From Lachnospiraceae bacterium (GTDB lineage: Bacteria; Bacillota; Clostridia; Lachnospirales; Lachnospiraceae), in assembly GCA_017540605.1 (NCBI GenBank), contig JAFYAS010000056.1, positions 1-39,367 on the forward strand: DNA of 39,367 bases. The letters run 5' to 3'. Within the stretch, counting starts at the first letter, position 1, and every line of letters starts with the position of its first letter. The notes beneath the pieces are model-generated. The model ran no database searches. It saw nothing but the letters and a program-made list of their open reading frames with translations, and was not told where the DNA came from. This document shows, piece after piece, positions 14,738 to 22,535 of the stretch. A program made the translations under genes and the position numbers.

Positions 14738-15424
14738 TTACTTCACTATAACCTTATACCCACTCACATCATAGGTGCTTTTTACAAAGCCTTCGATCAT
14801 AGTCTTCGCATTCTTCTCAGCATTTTCAAAGAGTCCTTTTTCCCTTGCCTTTGCCTCCTCATCCTTCTTCATATCAGCGAAGGACGCTGCAACATCCTTT
14901 ACGCTTATCTTGTTGAAGGCACTGTTTTGTTCGTCGTAAAGCTTGAAGCTATCTTCATCTATCTCGGAGCTGATGACCTCTACCTCAGGAAGTGTGACAG
15001 TTACAGTTTTCTTTTCTTCATCCACCGCCACATCGATCTTGGTAAAATCAACTCCCGCCGTGATGCTTCCGTCATAGCTATATACAAACTTGTTCTTGGT
15101 AAAGGGAATATTGAAATTGGTTCCTTCAAGCTGTAGGGCACTATCATGACTTTCCACATGTGTGTAATAATATTCAGCTGTAGACAGCTTTCCGATACTC
15201 TTCATCCCCTCGGCGATGGTCTGTCCCGAAAGAGAAACCTCTTCTTCTACAATCTCATCAATGATCCCCGGCTCCTCCGGCTCAACCACTTCGGTCTTTG
15301 GCAACTTACTCTTATAAAATAGAGAGGTTAAAAATACGGAAAGACCGACTAAGATCAATGCCGCAAAAAGCAGAAAAATACCGATCACCTTATCTGCCAG
15401 TTTTTCCTTAAAGCTATCACTCAT
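14738..15424 (-). CDS. DUF4230 membrane-anchored protein
   Basis: 228 residues with one N-terminal membrane helix (KVIGIFLLFAALILVGLSVF). An extracytoplasmic DUF4230-like domain follows: ISGIGKLST-type segment GMKSIGKLSTAEYYYTHVES, then DGSITAGVDFTKIDV and VTVTLPEVEVI, then a charged helical end. The family's function is unknown. ATG 15424 is preferred because GATGAGGAAAAG precedes it. An in-frame ATG at 15448 would overlap the upstream gene by 8 nt. It is the last gene of a three-gene operon behind an LRR protein and a TSCPD protein and converges on the AgrC-like kinase. Confidence 0.72.
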   Translation of the reverse strand: MSDSFKEKLADKVIGIFLLFAALILVGLSVFLTSLFYKSKLPKTEVVEPEEPGIIDEIVEEEVSLSGQTIAEGMKSIGKLSTAEYYYTHVESHDSALQLEGTNFNIPFTKNKFVYSYDGSITAGVDFTKIDVAVDEEKKTVTVTLPEVEVISSEIDEDSFKLYDEQNSAFNKISVKDVAASFADMKKDEEAKAREKGLFENAEKNAKTMIEGFVKSTYDVSGYKVIVK

Positions 15425-15440
15425 TTTCTTTTCCTCATCA

Positions 15441-15716
15441 CTATGCATTTTGCGAAGCCCTTGTATCCGTAAATATCTGATCTATGGATCTTGCAAGCTG
15501 ATCTGCGCAGGAGGTTCCCCTGCCCTTGCAATCATTTCCACGAAGTATATCTGCTGCCTTTTTTGCATCAGTTCCCTCTAGAAGTCTTCCGATGGCTTTC
15601 AAGTTGCCGTTGCAACCTCCAACATATGCGAGATTATGGATCTTTCCCTCTTCATCAAGATCGTAGTCGATCTGCATTGAGCAGACTCCCTTTGGATGGT
15701 AAGTATAATGTGTCAT
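15441..15716 (-). CDS. TSCPD-domain protein (TIGR03905-like)
   Basis: 91 residues, the normal size for this small family. The sequence runs MTHYTYHPKGVCS, a central YVGGCNGNLKAI, CKGRGTSCADQLARSI near the end. TSCAD stands in place of the usual TSCPD. The conserved Cys residues suggest metal or nucleotide binding, as in the C-terminal domain of vitamin B12-dependent ribonucleotide reductases, but no function is established. Start ATG 15716 is set by AAGGAGGA just upstream, and a longer frame has no ribosome site. It follows the LRR gene by 10 nt. Confidence 0.85.
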   Translation of the reverse strand: MTHYTYHPKGVCSMQIDYDLDEEGKIHNLAYVGGCNGNLKAIGRLLEGTDAKKAADILRGNDCKGRGTSCADQLARSIDQIFTDTRASQNA

Positions 15717-15726
15717 AATGTCCTCC

Positions 15727-18012
15727 TTATTCTCCTTTATGATATGTTCCCGGCTCAGTAACTCTGTCATAGATATAGTAGTTTGCCGGTTCTTTATCTG
15801 TATTTGCATCAAGATTCATGGTCTTTGCTTCCTCCAATGTAATGGTGGCCGCATCGATAAATGTCTGGTCATCTATCTTCTTTGACTTGCCGTCTTCCTT
15901 GTAGGTCAGACCATTTAAGAATGATGGTTTCCAGGCATTTGCAGTAGAATCATAGGTAAATCTTGTAAATCCACTCCATACACCTGTTGTAGCATCATAG
16001 GCTGTAGATTTAGATATCTCCTTGCCATTGTAATAATAGGTTTTTCCATCATCCGGCAGCTTCAAGGTATAGTCCTTGAATACCAGAGATGGTTTCTCTG
16101 TTTCAACTGTCTCGGTTAATTTCGCTCCGGGATACCAATATTCCCATTTGTTGATATATCTTCCGTCATACCATGCATTATGAAAATATCCTACGCTTCC
16201 CCAGCCATCACTTCCTTCACCGGTACTTCCGTCATCATACATAAATGTGTAGCCATCAGTTGAGCCTCCGAATATAGAGGTCAAAAGCACAAGCTTTACA
16301 TAGCTTCCGCCCTTTCCTACCGTATTTCTTACTGATGCCCAGGTAAGCTTCGGCGTATCGGTAGGTTCCTCGGGAACTGTAAGCTTTCCGTATTCACAGA
16401 GCATATCTGCAACTTCACTTAGCTTTCTCTTGGTAAATGCATCATTCTTTGAACCGTCAAATGAATAGAAATACTTGATCTGATGGGCGTTGATGCCTTG
16501 TCCTCCGCCGGTTCCTGCTCCACCGTAGGATTTGGTCACTCCGTCCTTTGTAACATTTACCAGATAATGAGCACTTGATGACCATGAAACCGTAACAGTG
16601 GAATCAAGCTTTTTAGCCACAGAGCTCATTATACTCGGAAATCCTATAGAGTCATATCGCATAGGATGGATCGCAGATACGAGGAGTGATTTGCTGTTCT
16701 TTCTGCCATAGGGGCTCTGTATGTAGAAGGTCTGATCCACATGAGGCGAGGTAGAAAGACCATAATAGGGAGCCGTGGTGGACTTATACATTTCCCCAAG
16801 CACATAAGCTCCGCTATACAGACACTCGCTGGAAAAGCCCTTTTGAATTCCCGACAGATTGTCAAAGTATGACTTGCTGCTATCCCCGTACATCTTGATC
16901 AGGTAATCAACTACTCCATATACCTTCTCAACATTTACCTTCACATCTGTTTCATTGTAAACATAATCCTTGACCTTAGTGGTCTCTCCTGTTGTGATAT
17001 TGTAAACATTATGTGTACCTGTAACCGTACCAAGCTCAAGATATAGCTCTCCGCCGTCGGTATTTGATCCCACAGCGATATAACCGCCCTTGACTCTTCT
17101 TGTTTCCTTCTTTTCGTACTTTACATCCTCAAACACCGTATCAACAGGGGTGATACTTCCCTTTGAATCCTTCTCAACATAAACAGATTTCTTATCAACA
17201 AGTCTGAAGCTGTCAGGATCGGGATTGTCCGTCTTTATATAGAAATAGTTGTTAAACGGCGAAATCATAGGAATAACTTCATAGGAGTACTTTTCCCACA
17301 GTTTCTTTTCCTCCAACTTCTTCTTGATCTTTGTAAGCTCGATAGTATCTATTGATGTCTCGGAAAATGCTGAATCATTTATTTTTTTTAGGTTCGGAGT
17401 ATTCTCAAAGTTGAAATCCGTAAGCTTCATACAGCCCTTGAAGGCATCCTTCTTTATCTCGGTAAGAGCCGCATTCTTCGGGATCACAAAATCTTTCAAG
17501 GCCTTATCACCTGCAAATGCGGAATCGGCAATAGTCAAAACATTTTTACCAAGACTTACCTTTTTAAGCTTAACACAATCTGAAAAAGCATTCTTTCCAA
17601 TAGTGATCACATTTGAGCCTATACTGACCTCTGTAAGCTTTTTAAGCCCTGCAAATGCTTTCTTAGATACCTCCGTAACCTTGTAGGAATAGGTACCCTT
17701 GTTCTTACCCTTTTTCACCTTTATCTTCACGGTAGCAGGTATCGCTATCTTCTTTACACTGTTTAGCTTTACACCCTTCTTTATACCGAATGCCGTCACC
17801 GTACTGTTCTTTTTTGACAGCTTCGTGACCTTGTAAATGATATTTCCCACAGTCACCTTAGTGCCAACCTTGACGGTATCCAAGGTCACCACCTTAGAAT
17901 TTTGTTTTTTCGCCGTAACCGGACATACTCCAAACATCGAAATTCCAAGAACCAATGCGCATATCAGAGCGAATATCCGGATTCTTTTCCCATGTTTAAA
18001 CCCCATAACCAA
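15727..18012 (-). CDS. Large secreted LRR_5 protein of unknown function
   Basis: 761 residues with a signal peptide ending near VTAKK. The next 60 residues are rich in Lys/Val. BspA-type LRR_5 repeats occupy about residues 110-235 (FAGLKKLTEVSIGSNVITIG, AFSDCVKLKKVSLG, AFAGDKALKDF). The remaining 500 or so residues are a secreted region that I cannot assign, with SSECLYSGAYVLGEMY, HVDQTFYIQSPYGR, SSAHYLVNV, TWASVRNTVGKG and many aromatic residues near the end. Start ATG 18012 has GGAGGT 7 nt upstream. A second ATG two codons later is also possible. It leads an operon with the TSCPD and DUF4230 genes. It is not closely related to the agr-linked LRR proteins. Confidence 0.75.
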   Translation of the reverse strand: MVMGFKHGKRIRIFALICALVLGISMFGVCPVTAKKQNSKVVTLDTVKVGTKVTVGNIIYKVTKLSKKNSTVTAFGIKKGVKLNSVKKIAIPATVKIKVKKGKNKGTYSYKVTEVSKKAFAGLKKLTEVSIGSNVITIGKNAFSDCVKLKKVSLGKNVLTIADSAFAGDKALKDFVIPKNAALTEIKKDAFKGCMKLTDFNFENTPNLKKINDSAFSETSIDTIELTKIKKKLEEKKLWEKYSYEVIPMISPFNNYFYIKTDNPDPDSFRLVDKKSVYVEKDSKGSITPVDTVFEDVKYEKKETRRVKGGYIAVGSNTDGGELYLELGTVTGTHNVYNITTGETTKVKDYVYNETDVKVNVEKVYGVVDYLIKMYGDSSKSYFDNLSGIQKGFSSECLYSGAYVLGEMYKSTTAPYYGLSTSPHVDQTFYIQSPYGRKNSKSLLVSAIHPMRYDSIGFPSIMSSVAKKLDSTVTVSWSSSAHYLVNVTKDGVTKSYGGAGTGGGQGINAHQIKYFYSFDGSKNDAFTKRKLSEVADMLCEYGKLTVPEEPTDTPKLTWASVRNTVGKGGSYVKLVLLTSIFGGSTDGYTFMYDDGSTGEGSDGWGSVGYFHNAWYDGRYINKWEYWYPGAKLTETVETEKPSLVFKDYTLKLPDDGKTYYYNGKEISKSTAYDATTGVWSGFTRFTYDSTANAWKPSFLNGLTYKEDGKSKKIDDQTFIDAATITLEEAKTMNLDANTDKEPANYYIYDRVTEPGTYHKGE

Positions 18013-18057
18013 TACCTCCTGCCTTTACTTTTTAGCTAAAACGCTACAACTCCCTCT

Positions 18058-18086
18058 ATTATATCCTATACCTTATTTTTATTCAA
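18058..18086 (-). promoter_or_regulatory. Promoter of the 761-residue LRR gene
   Basis: Minus strand: TTGAAT (18086-18081), 17-nt spacer, TATAAT (18063-18058), about 46 nt before ATG 18012. Confidence 0.7.
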
Positions 18087-18183
18087 ACCTAAAATTCAGG
18101 GTTGAAAACACAGTTAATATAGATTATATTTAACGGCGGTTATTGTGTAACATCATAGTCTCTTAAATTTTAACAAAGCACAG

Positions 18184-18323
18184 GTTGTGAGATTCTGCAA
18201 AAATAATCGAGGACCATCATTTTACGCCGGTACTTAGTGCCTGTTTTTTAGGCACTTATGTACCGTTGCGTAAAATGCTGAGTGGGAGCGATGTCCGAGA
18301 TTTTTTGCAGAATTTCACAGCCG
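18184..18323. repeat. Approximately 140-nt imperfect inverted repeat
   Basis: Outer arms TGTGAGATTCTGCAAAAA (from 18186) and TTTTTTGCAGAATTTCACA (to 18319) pair nearly fully. Inner pairs are CATTTTACGC (18218-18227) with GCGTAAAATG (18268-18277), and CGGTACTTAGTGCCT with AGGCACTTATGTACCG, closed by a T-rich loop. The region between the divergent LRR and phosphatase genes (18013-18342) holds this and a promoter, no ORF. It may be a structured RNA, a bidirectional terminator or a small mobile repeat. Confidence 0.55.
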
Positions 18324-18342
18324 TACGGATAGGAATTTACAT

Positions 18343-19005
18343 ATGCAAATCTACATTTTACGACACGGAACAACTACATGGAACTCAGCACATAAGATAC
18401 AGGGACGTGCAGACATCCCTCTAGATGACATCGGCACACAGATGGCAGTCGAAACAGGGGCATACTTCAAGGAAAAAGGAATAATCTTTGACCGAATATT
18501 TGCAAGTCCTTTACAAAGGGCACTGAATACAGCAAAAATAGTCACAGGAAGAACAGATATAGTGACAGATGACCGATTAAGAGAACTAAACTTCGGTAGA
18601 CAAGAGGGCGAACGGGTTGAAGAAATGCTTGAGAGTGATATGCCCTTTCGATATTTTAGAAAGGCTCCGGAGATATATGACCGTATGGCCGCTGAGGATG
18701 AAACCATGGAAAGCCTTACTGAGCTTTGTGCGCGAGGAAAAAGCTTTATGACAGAGGTCATAGAAAGGCTTCCTAAAGACACAGACCGTATCCTGATCTC
18801 AGCACACGGCGCTCTAAACAAGGGAATACTGATGCATGTAAGAAATGAAAGTGATATCAGCCTTTTCTGGGGTGAGGGTCTTTCTCCCAACTGTGGAATG
18901 GATATCTGGGATTATGACTTTGATACCGGGACCTACACCAATTTAGAGACCAATGTGATCCATTATTCTGACGAGGTAGCAAGCAAGGTAACAAAGCTAC
19001 TTTAA
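18343..19005 (+). CDS. Histidine phosphatase family protein (phosphoglycerate mutase-like)
   Basis: 220 residues. The N-terminal catalytic motif is YILRHGTTTWN, with the phosphate-accepting His in RHG. IQGRADIPLDDIG, FASPLQRALNTAKI and the second His in LISAHGALNKGI follow, as in cofactor-dependent PGM-like phosphatases such as CobC/PhoE/GpmB types. E (LRELNFGRQEGE) is the likely acid residue. The substrate cannot be told. A weak AGGAA site precedes ATG 18343. It stands alone, followed by a strong terminator. Confidence 0.88.
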   Translation: MQIYILRHGTTTWNSAHKIQGRADIPLDDIGTQMAVETGAYFKEKGIIFDRIFASPLQRALNTAKIVTGRTDIVTDDRLRELNFGRQEGERVEEMLESDMPFRYFRKAPEIYDRMAAEDETMESLTELCARGKSFMTEVIERLPKDTDRILISAHGALNKGILMHVRNESDISLFWGEGLSPNCGMDIWDYDFDTGTYTNLETNVIHYSDEVASKVTKLL

Positions 19006-19021
19006 CCCTAAAATTATCTTT

Positions 19022-19056
19022 TCAAGCCATCAAAAACCCGATGGCTTGATTTTTTT
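19022..19056 (+). terminator. Terminator of the histidine phosphatase gene
   Basis: Stem TCAAGCCATC (19022-19031) with GATGGCTTGA (19040-19049), an 8-nt loop, followed by seven T. Confidence 0.85.
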
Positions 19057-19097
19057 GTGAAAATCATAAGAAAACTCTTTTTATTATCTTCATTTTC

Positions 19098-19106
19098 TGT
19101 TAAAAT
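19098..19106 (+). promoter_or_regulatory. Extended -10 promoter of the NifU-like/GGGtGRT operon
   Basis: TGTTAAAAT fits TGnTATAAT, about 48 nt before ATG 19155. No convincing -35 is seen, which an extended -10 tolerates. Confidence 0.45.
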
Positions 19107-19154
19107 ATATGCGATTGCATTTTTTTGCTTAAAAAATATCAAAAGGAGGATCAT

Positions 19155-19847
19155 ATGATTTACTCAACAGAAGTTAAGGAGATGTGCCCTGTTCATCAGG
19201 GAGTACATCATGGCGCTGCTCCCATCCCCGAGGAAGCTAAATGGGTTCAGGCCAAAAAAGTAGAGGATATCTCCGGCTATACACATGGTATCGGCTGGTG
19301 CGCACCTCAGCAGGGCTGCTGCAAGCTCTCACTCAATGTAAAGGAAGGAATCATCCAGGAGGCTCTTGTAGAGACCATCGGATGCTCAGGTATGACACAT
19401 TCCGCAGCTATGGCTGCCGAGATTCTTCCCGGTCTTACAGTTTTAGAGGCATTGAATACTGACCTCGTATGCGACGCTATCAACACCGCTATGAGAGAGC
19501 TCTTCCTTCAGATCGTTTACGGTAGAACACAGAGCGCATTCTCTGAGGATGGTCTTCAGATCGGCGCAGGTCTTGAGGATCTTGGAAAGGGTGCCCGTTC
19601 AATGGTTGGTACCACTTATGGTACACTTGAGAAGGGACCTCGTTACCTTGAGCTCACAGACGGATACATCACCGATCTCGCTCTTGATGAGGATGACGAG
19701 ATCATCGGCTACAAGTACATCAACTTCGGTAAGATGATGGACGCTATCAAAGCAGGTGATGATGCCATGACAGCTATTGAGAAAGCATCAGGACAGTATG
19801 GTCGTGTTGCAGATGCAGCAAGACTTATCGATCCTAGAAAGCAGTAA
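19155..19847 (+). CDS. NifU-like iron-sulfur cluster scaffold-type protein paired with GGGtGRT protein
   Basis: 230 residues. The central part carries the Cys residues of a NifU/IscU-like scaffold domain: GWCAPQQGCCKLSLNV and VETIGCSGMTHSAAMAAE. The Cys-rich start (KEMCPVHQGVHHG) may bind metal. The protein is always found beside the GGGtGRT protein in clostridia, as far as I recall, which holds here with 19 nt between the genes. A role in Fe-S metabolism is plausible but not proven. ATG 19155 follows AAAGGAGGATC. The longer upstream frame lacks a ribosome site. Codon use is strongly biased, which suggests high expression. Confidence 0.82.
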   Translation: MIYSTEVKEMCPVHQGVHHGAAPIPEEAKWVQAKKVEDISGYTHGIGWCAPQQGCCKLSLNVKEGIIQEALVETIGCSGMTHSAAMAAEILPGLTVLEALNTDLVCDAINTAMRELFLQIVYGRTQSAFSEDGLQIGAGLEDLGKGARSMVGTTYGTLEKGPRYLELTDGYITDLALDEDDEIIGYKYINFGKMMDAIKAGDDAMTAIEKASGQYGRVADAARLIDPRKQ

Positions 19848-19866
19848 GAAAAGGAGGATTAAAAAT

Positions 19867-20886
19867 ATGGCATTATTTGAATCATATGAAAGAAGAGAGC
19901 CTCAGATTCTTGCTACACTTAAAGAGTATGGCATTTCATCAATTGAGGAATGTAAAGAGATCACAGATGCTGCAGGCATCGATGTATACAACCTTATCGA
20001 AGGTATTCAGCCTATCTGCTTTGAGAATGCAAAGTGGGCTTACACTGTAGGTGCTGCTATCGCTATCAAGAAGAACTGCAGAAAGGCTTCAGAGGCTGCT
20101 GCCGCTATCGGTATCGGTCTTCAGGCATTTTGTATTCCCGGTTCGGTTGCTGACCGCAGAAAGGTTGGTATCGGACATGGTAATCTCGGAAAGATGCTTC
20201 TCGAGGAGGATACAGAGTGTTTCGCATTCCTCGCAGGTCACGAGTCATTTGCTGCTGCCGAAGGTGCTATCGGTATAGCAGAGAAGGCTAACAAGGTTCG
20301 TCAAAAGCCCCTTAGAGTCATCCTTAACGGTCTCGGCAAGGATGCTGCTCAGATCATTTCAAGAATTAATGGTTTCACATATGTTGAGACAAAGTACAAC
20401 TACTTCACAGGTGAGGTTGAGGAAGTATTCAGAAAGTGCTACTCAAAGGATCCTGAGTCTCCCAGAGCAAAGGTTAACTGCTATGGTGCCAATGATGTTC
20501 AGGAAGGTGTTGCTATCATGTGGAAGGAGAATGTTGATGTATCTATCACAGGTAACTCGACCAACCCTACCAGATTCCAGCATCCCGTTGCAGGTACCTA
20601 CAAGAAGGAGCGCGTAGAGGCAGGTAAGAAATACTTCTCAGTTGCTTCAGGTGGTGGTACAGGTCGTACACTTCATCCCGACAACATGGCTGCAGGTCCC
20701 GCTTCATACGGTATGACAGATACTATGGGACGTATGCACTCAGATGCTCAGTTCGCAGGTTCTTCATCAGTTCCCGCTCACGTTGAGATGATGGGACTTA
20801 TCGGTGCAGGTAACAACCCTATGGTTGGTATGACAGTTTCAACTGCAGTTTCTATCGAAGAGGCAGCAAAGGCCGGCAAGTTCTAA
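19867..20886 (+). CDS. GGGtGRT protein
   Basis: 339 residues. It begins MALFESYERREPQI and carries the family signature GGGTGRTLHPDNMAAGPASYG. Other well-kept segments are PICFENAKWAYTVGAAIAIK, GIGHGNLGKML and AGHESFAAAEGAIGIA. The family is found with the NifU-like protein just upstream, and its biochemical function is unknown. AAAGGAGGATT precedes ATG 19867, and the reading frame upstream of it overlaps the previous gene and is not used. Codon choice resembles that of highly expressed genes. Confidence 0.88.
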   Translation: MALFESYERREPQILATLKEYGISSIEECKEITDAAGIDVYNLIEGIQPICFENAKWAYTVGAAIAIKKNCRKASEAAAAIGIGLQAFCIPGSVADRRKVGIGHGNLGKMLLEEDTECFAFLAGHESFAAAEGAIGIAEKANKVRQKPLRVILNGLGKDAAQIISRINGFTYVETKYNYFTGEVEEVFRKCYSKDPESPRAKVNCYGANDVQEGVAIMWKENVDVSITGNSTNPTRFQHPVAGTYKKERVEAGKKYFSVASGGGTGRTLHPDNMAAGPASYGMTDTMGRMHSDAQFAGSSSVPAHVEMMGLIGAGNNPMVGMTVSTAVSIEEAAKAGKF

Positions 20887-20905
20887 TAAATTGACTTGAT
20901 CCATT

Positions 20906-20944
20906 AGGCAGAGGCGAATCATCAAAAGCCTCTGCCTTTTTTAT
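20906..20944 (+). terminator. Terminator of the NifU-like/GGGtGRT operon
   Basis: GGCAGAGGC (20907-20915) pairs with GCCTCTGCC (20928-20936), 12-nt loop, then a run of seven T. Confidence 0.88.
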
Positions 20945-20995
20945 TTCCTGAATCACACTTTAAACAAATATTCCAAGCTTAAATCAACAATCATG

Positions 20996-21024
20996 TTGCA
21001 TTAGACGGGTAAATCATATACAAT
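20996..21024 (+). promoter_or_regulatory. Promoter placed directly before the MATE gene
   Basis: TTGCAT (20996-21001), 17-nt spacer, TACAAT (21019-21024). Only 10 nt separate the -10 from ATG 21035, so transcription would begin within a few nt of the start codon. Confidence 0.5.
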
Positions 21025-21034
21025 CATTAGCATT

Positions 21035-22423
21035 ATGAAAACATTTAGAGAAAAATTTATCGGAGACAAGGCATTTTATAAGGCTTTATTTGCCGTTGCC
21101 ATTCCGATCACTATTCAAAACGGAATAACGAATTTTGTAAGCCTCCTGGACAATATTATGGTAGGTCAATTGGGCACAGAGCAGATGTCAGGAGTCGCTA
21201 TCGTGAATCAGCTCATGTTTGTCTATTATCTGTGTATGTTCGGCGGACTTTCAGGAGTTGGTATTTTTACTGCGCAATATTTTGGTTGTGGCGACGATGA
21301 AGGCATAAGACATACCTTCAGATACAAGTTCTGGCTTGGTGTGGTGATATCATCTATCGTTGCTGCAGTTCTTTTGTTATTCGGAGAAAACCTGATCGGT
21401 CTATATCTGAACGGTTCAAGCGACGGCGGCGATCTTGAAGCAACCCTTATGTACGGCGAACAATACCTGAAGGTGATCCTTCTTATGTTCCCCGCCATGT
21501 GTATCGGTCAGCTATATACCACAACCCTTCGTGAATGCGGTGAGACCTTCGTACCAATGGTTGCAGGTGTGGTTGCAGTATTTATAAATCTCTCCTTCAA
21601 CTATCTTTTGATATACGGAAAGTTCGGTTTTCCGGAAATGGGTGTAAGGGGAGCAGCTATCGCTACCGCTCTTTCACGATATGTGGAAATGCTCATAGTA
21701 GTCGGTTGGGCTTATGCTCACAGAAATACACACACCTATTTTAAGGGCATCTTTAAAACTCTGAGAGTTCCTGTCGCTCTGATAAAGAAGTTCTTTATAA
21801 CAGGTATGCCTATCCTGATAAATGAGGGCTTGTGGTCAGCAGGCATAGCTATGCTTACCCAGGCTTACTCAATCAGAGGACTCAATGTGGTTGCAGGACA
21901 AAATATCTCAAGCACCATAAACAATCTGTTCAATATAGCATTTATCGCCCAGGGAGATGCAGTTGCTATCATAGTGGGACAGTACCTTGGTTCCGGAGAT
22001 ATGGAAAAGGCGAGAGATACCGACAACAAGATCATTGCATTTGCCATTATGTCCTCTGCTCTTGTCGCCATACTTATGTTCTTCACCGCTCCACTCTTTC
22101 CCAGATTTTACAATACTACGGATGAAGCAAAGCTTATCGCAACAGGCTTTTTAATGGTACAGGCGATAGTGATGCCCAAGGACGCCCTTTTACATACCTG
22201 CTATTTCACAATACGTGCCGGAGGAAAGACCATTATCACCTTCTTCTTTGATAGCGTCTTTATGATCCTTGTGAGCGTTCCGGTAGCGTATATTTTTACA
22301 AGATATACCTCCCTTGCAGCTCCGATTGTTTTTGCCATTGTTCACGCCTTTGATCTTATCAAATGTGTGATAGGTATTATCCTGGTTAAAAAAGGAGTCT
22401 GGATGAAGAACATTGTAAGCTGA
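21035..22423 (+). CDS. MATE-family multidrug efflux transporter
   Basis: 462 residues with about twelve membrane helices in two similar halves, the usual MATE size. Recognisable segments are AVAIPITIQNGITNFVSLLDNIMVGQLGTEQMSGVAI-type start (VGQLGTEQ), GLSGVGIFTAQYFG, NLSFNYLLIYG, GVRGAAIATALSR and FIAQGDAVAIIVGQYLG. It would export cationic compounds driven by Na+ or H+ across the cytoplasmic membrane; the substrate is unknown. No ribosome site precedes ATG 21035, and a promoter -10 lies 10 nt upstream. No other start keeps the first helix, so translation may be leaderless. No clear terminator follows. Confidence 0.9.
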   Translation: MKTFREKFIGDKAFYKALFAVAIPITIQNGITNFVSLLDNIMVGQLGTEQMSGVAIVNQLMFVYYLCMFGGLSGVGIFTAQYFGCGDDEGIRHTFRYKFWLGVVISSIVAAVLLLFGENLIGLYLNGSSDGGDLEATLMYGEQYLKVILLMFPAMCIGQLYTTTLRECGETFVPMVAGVVAVFINLSFNYLLIYGKFGFPEMGVRGAAIATALSRYVEMLIVVGWAYAHRNTHTYFKGIFKTLRVPVALIKKFFITGMPILINEGLWSAGIAMLTQAYSIRGLNVVAGQNISSTINNLFNIAFIAQGDAVAIIVGQYLGSGDMEKARDTDNKIIAFAIMSSALVAILMFFTAPLFPRFYNTTDEAKLIATGFLMVQAIVMPKDALLHTCYFTIRAGGKTIITFFFDSVFMILVSVPVAYIFTRYTSLAAPIVFAIVHAFDLIKCVIGIILVKKGVWMKNIVS

Positions 22424-22467
22424 GCAACTACTCACTACAGCTCTGAACAATTACTAAGTTGAATTTA

Positions 22468-22496
22468 TTGAAATTTGGCGCATTTTATAGTAAAAT
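22468..22496 (+). promoter_or_regulatory. Promoter of the hybrid kinase operon
   Basis: TTGAAA (22468-22473), 17-nt spacer, TAAAAT (22491-22496), about 40 nt before ATG 22536. Confidence 0.65.
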
Positions 22497-22535
22497 AACA
22501 CTATCAAAGGGATTATTTTTAGGGGAGTGTTATTT

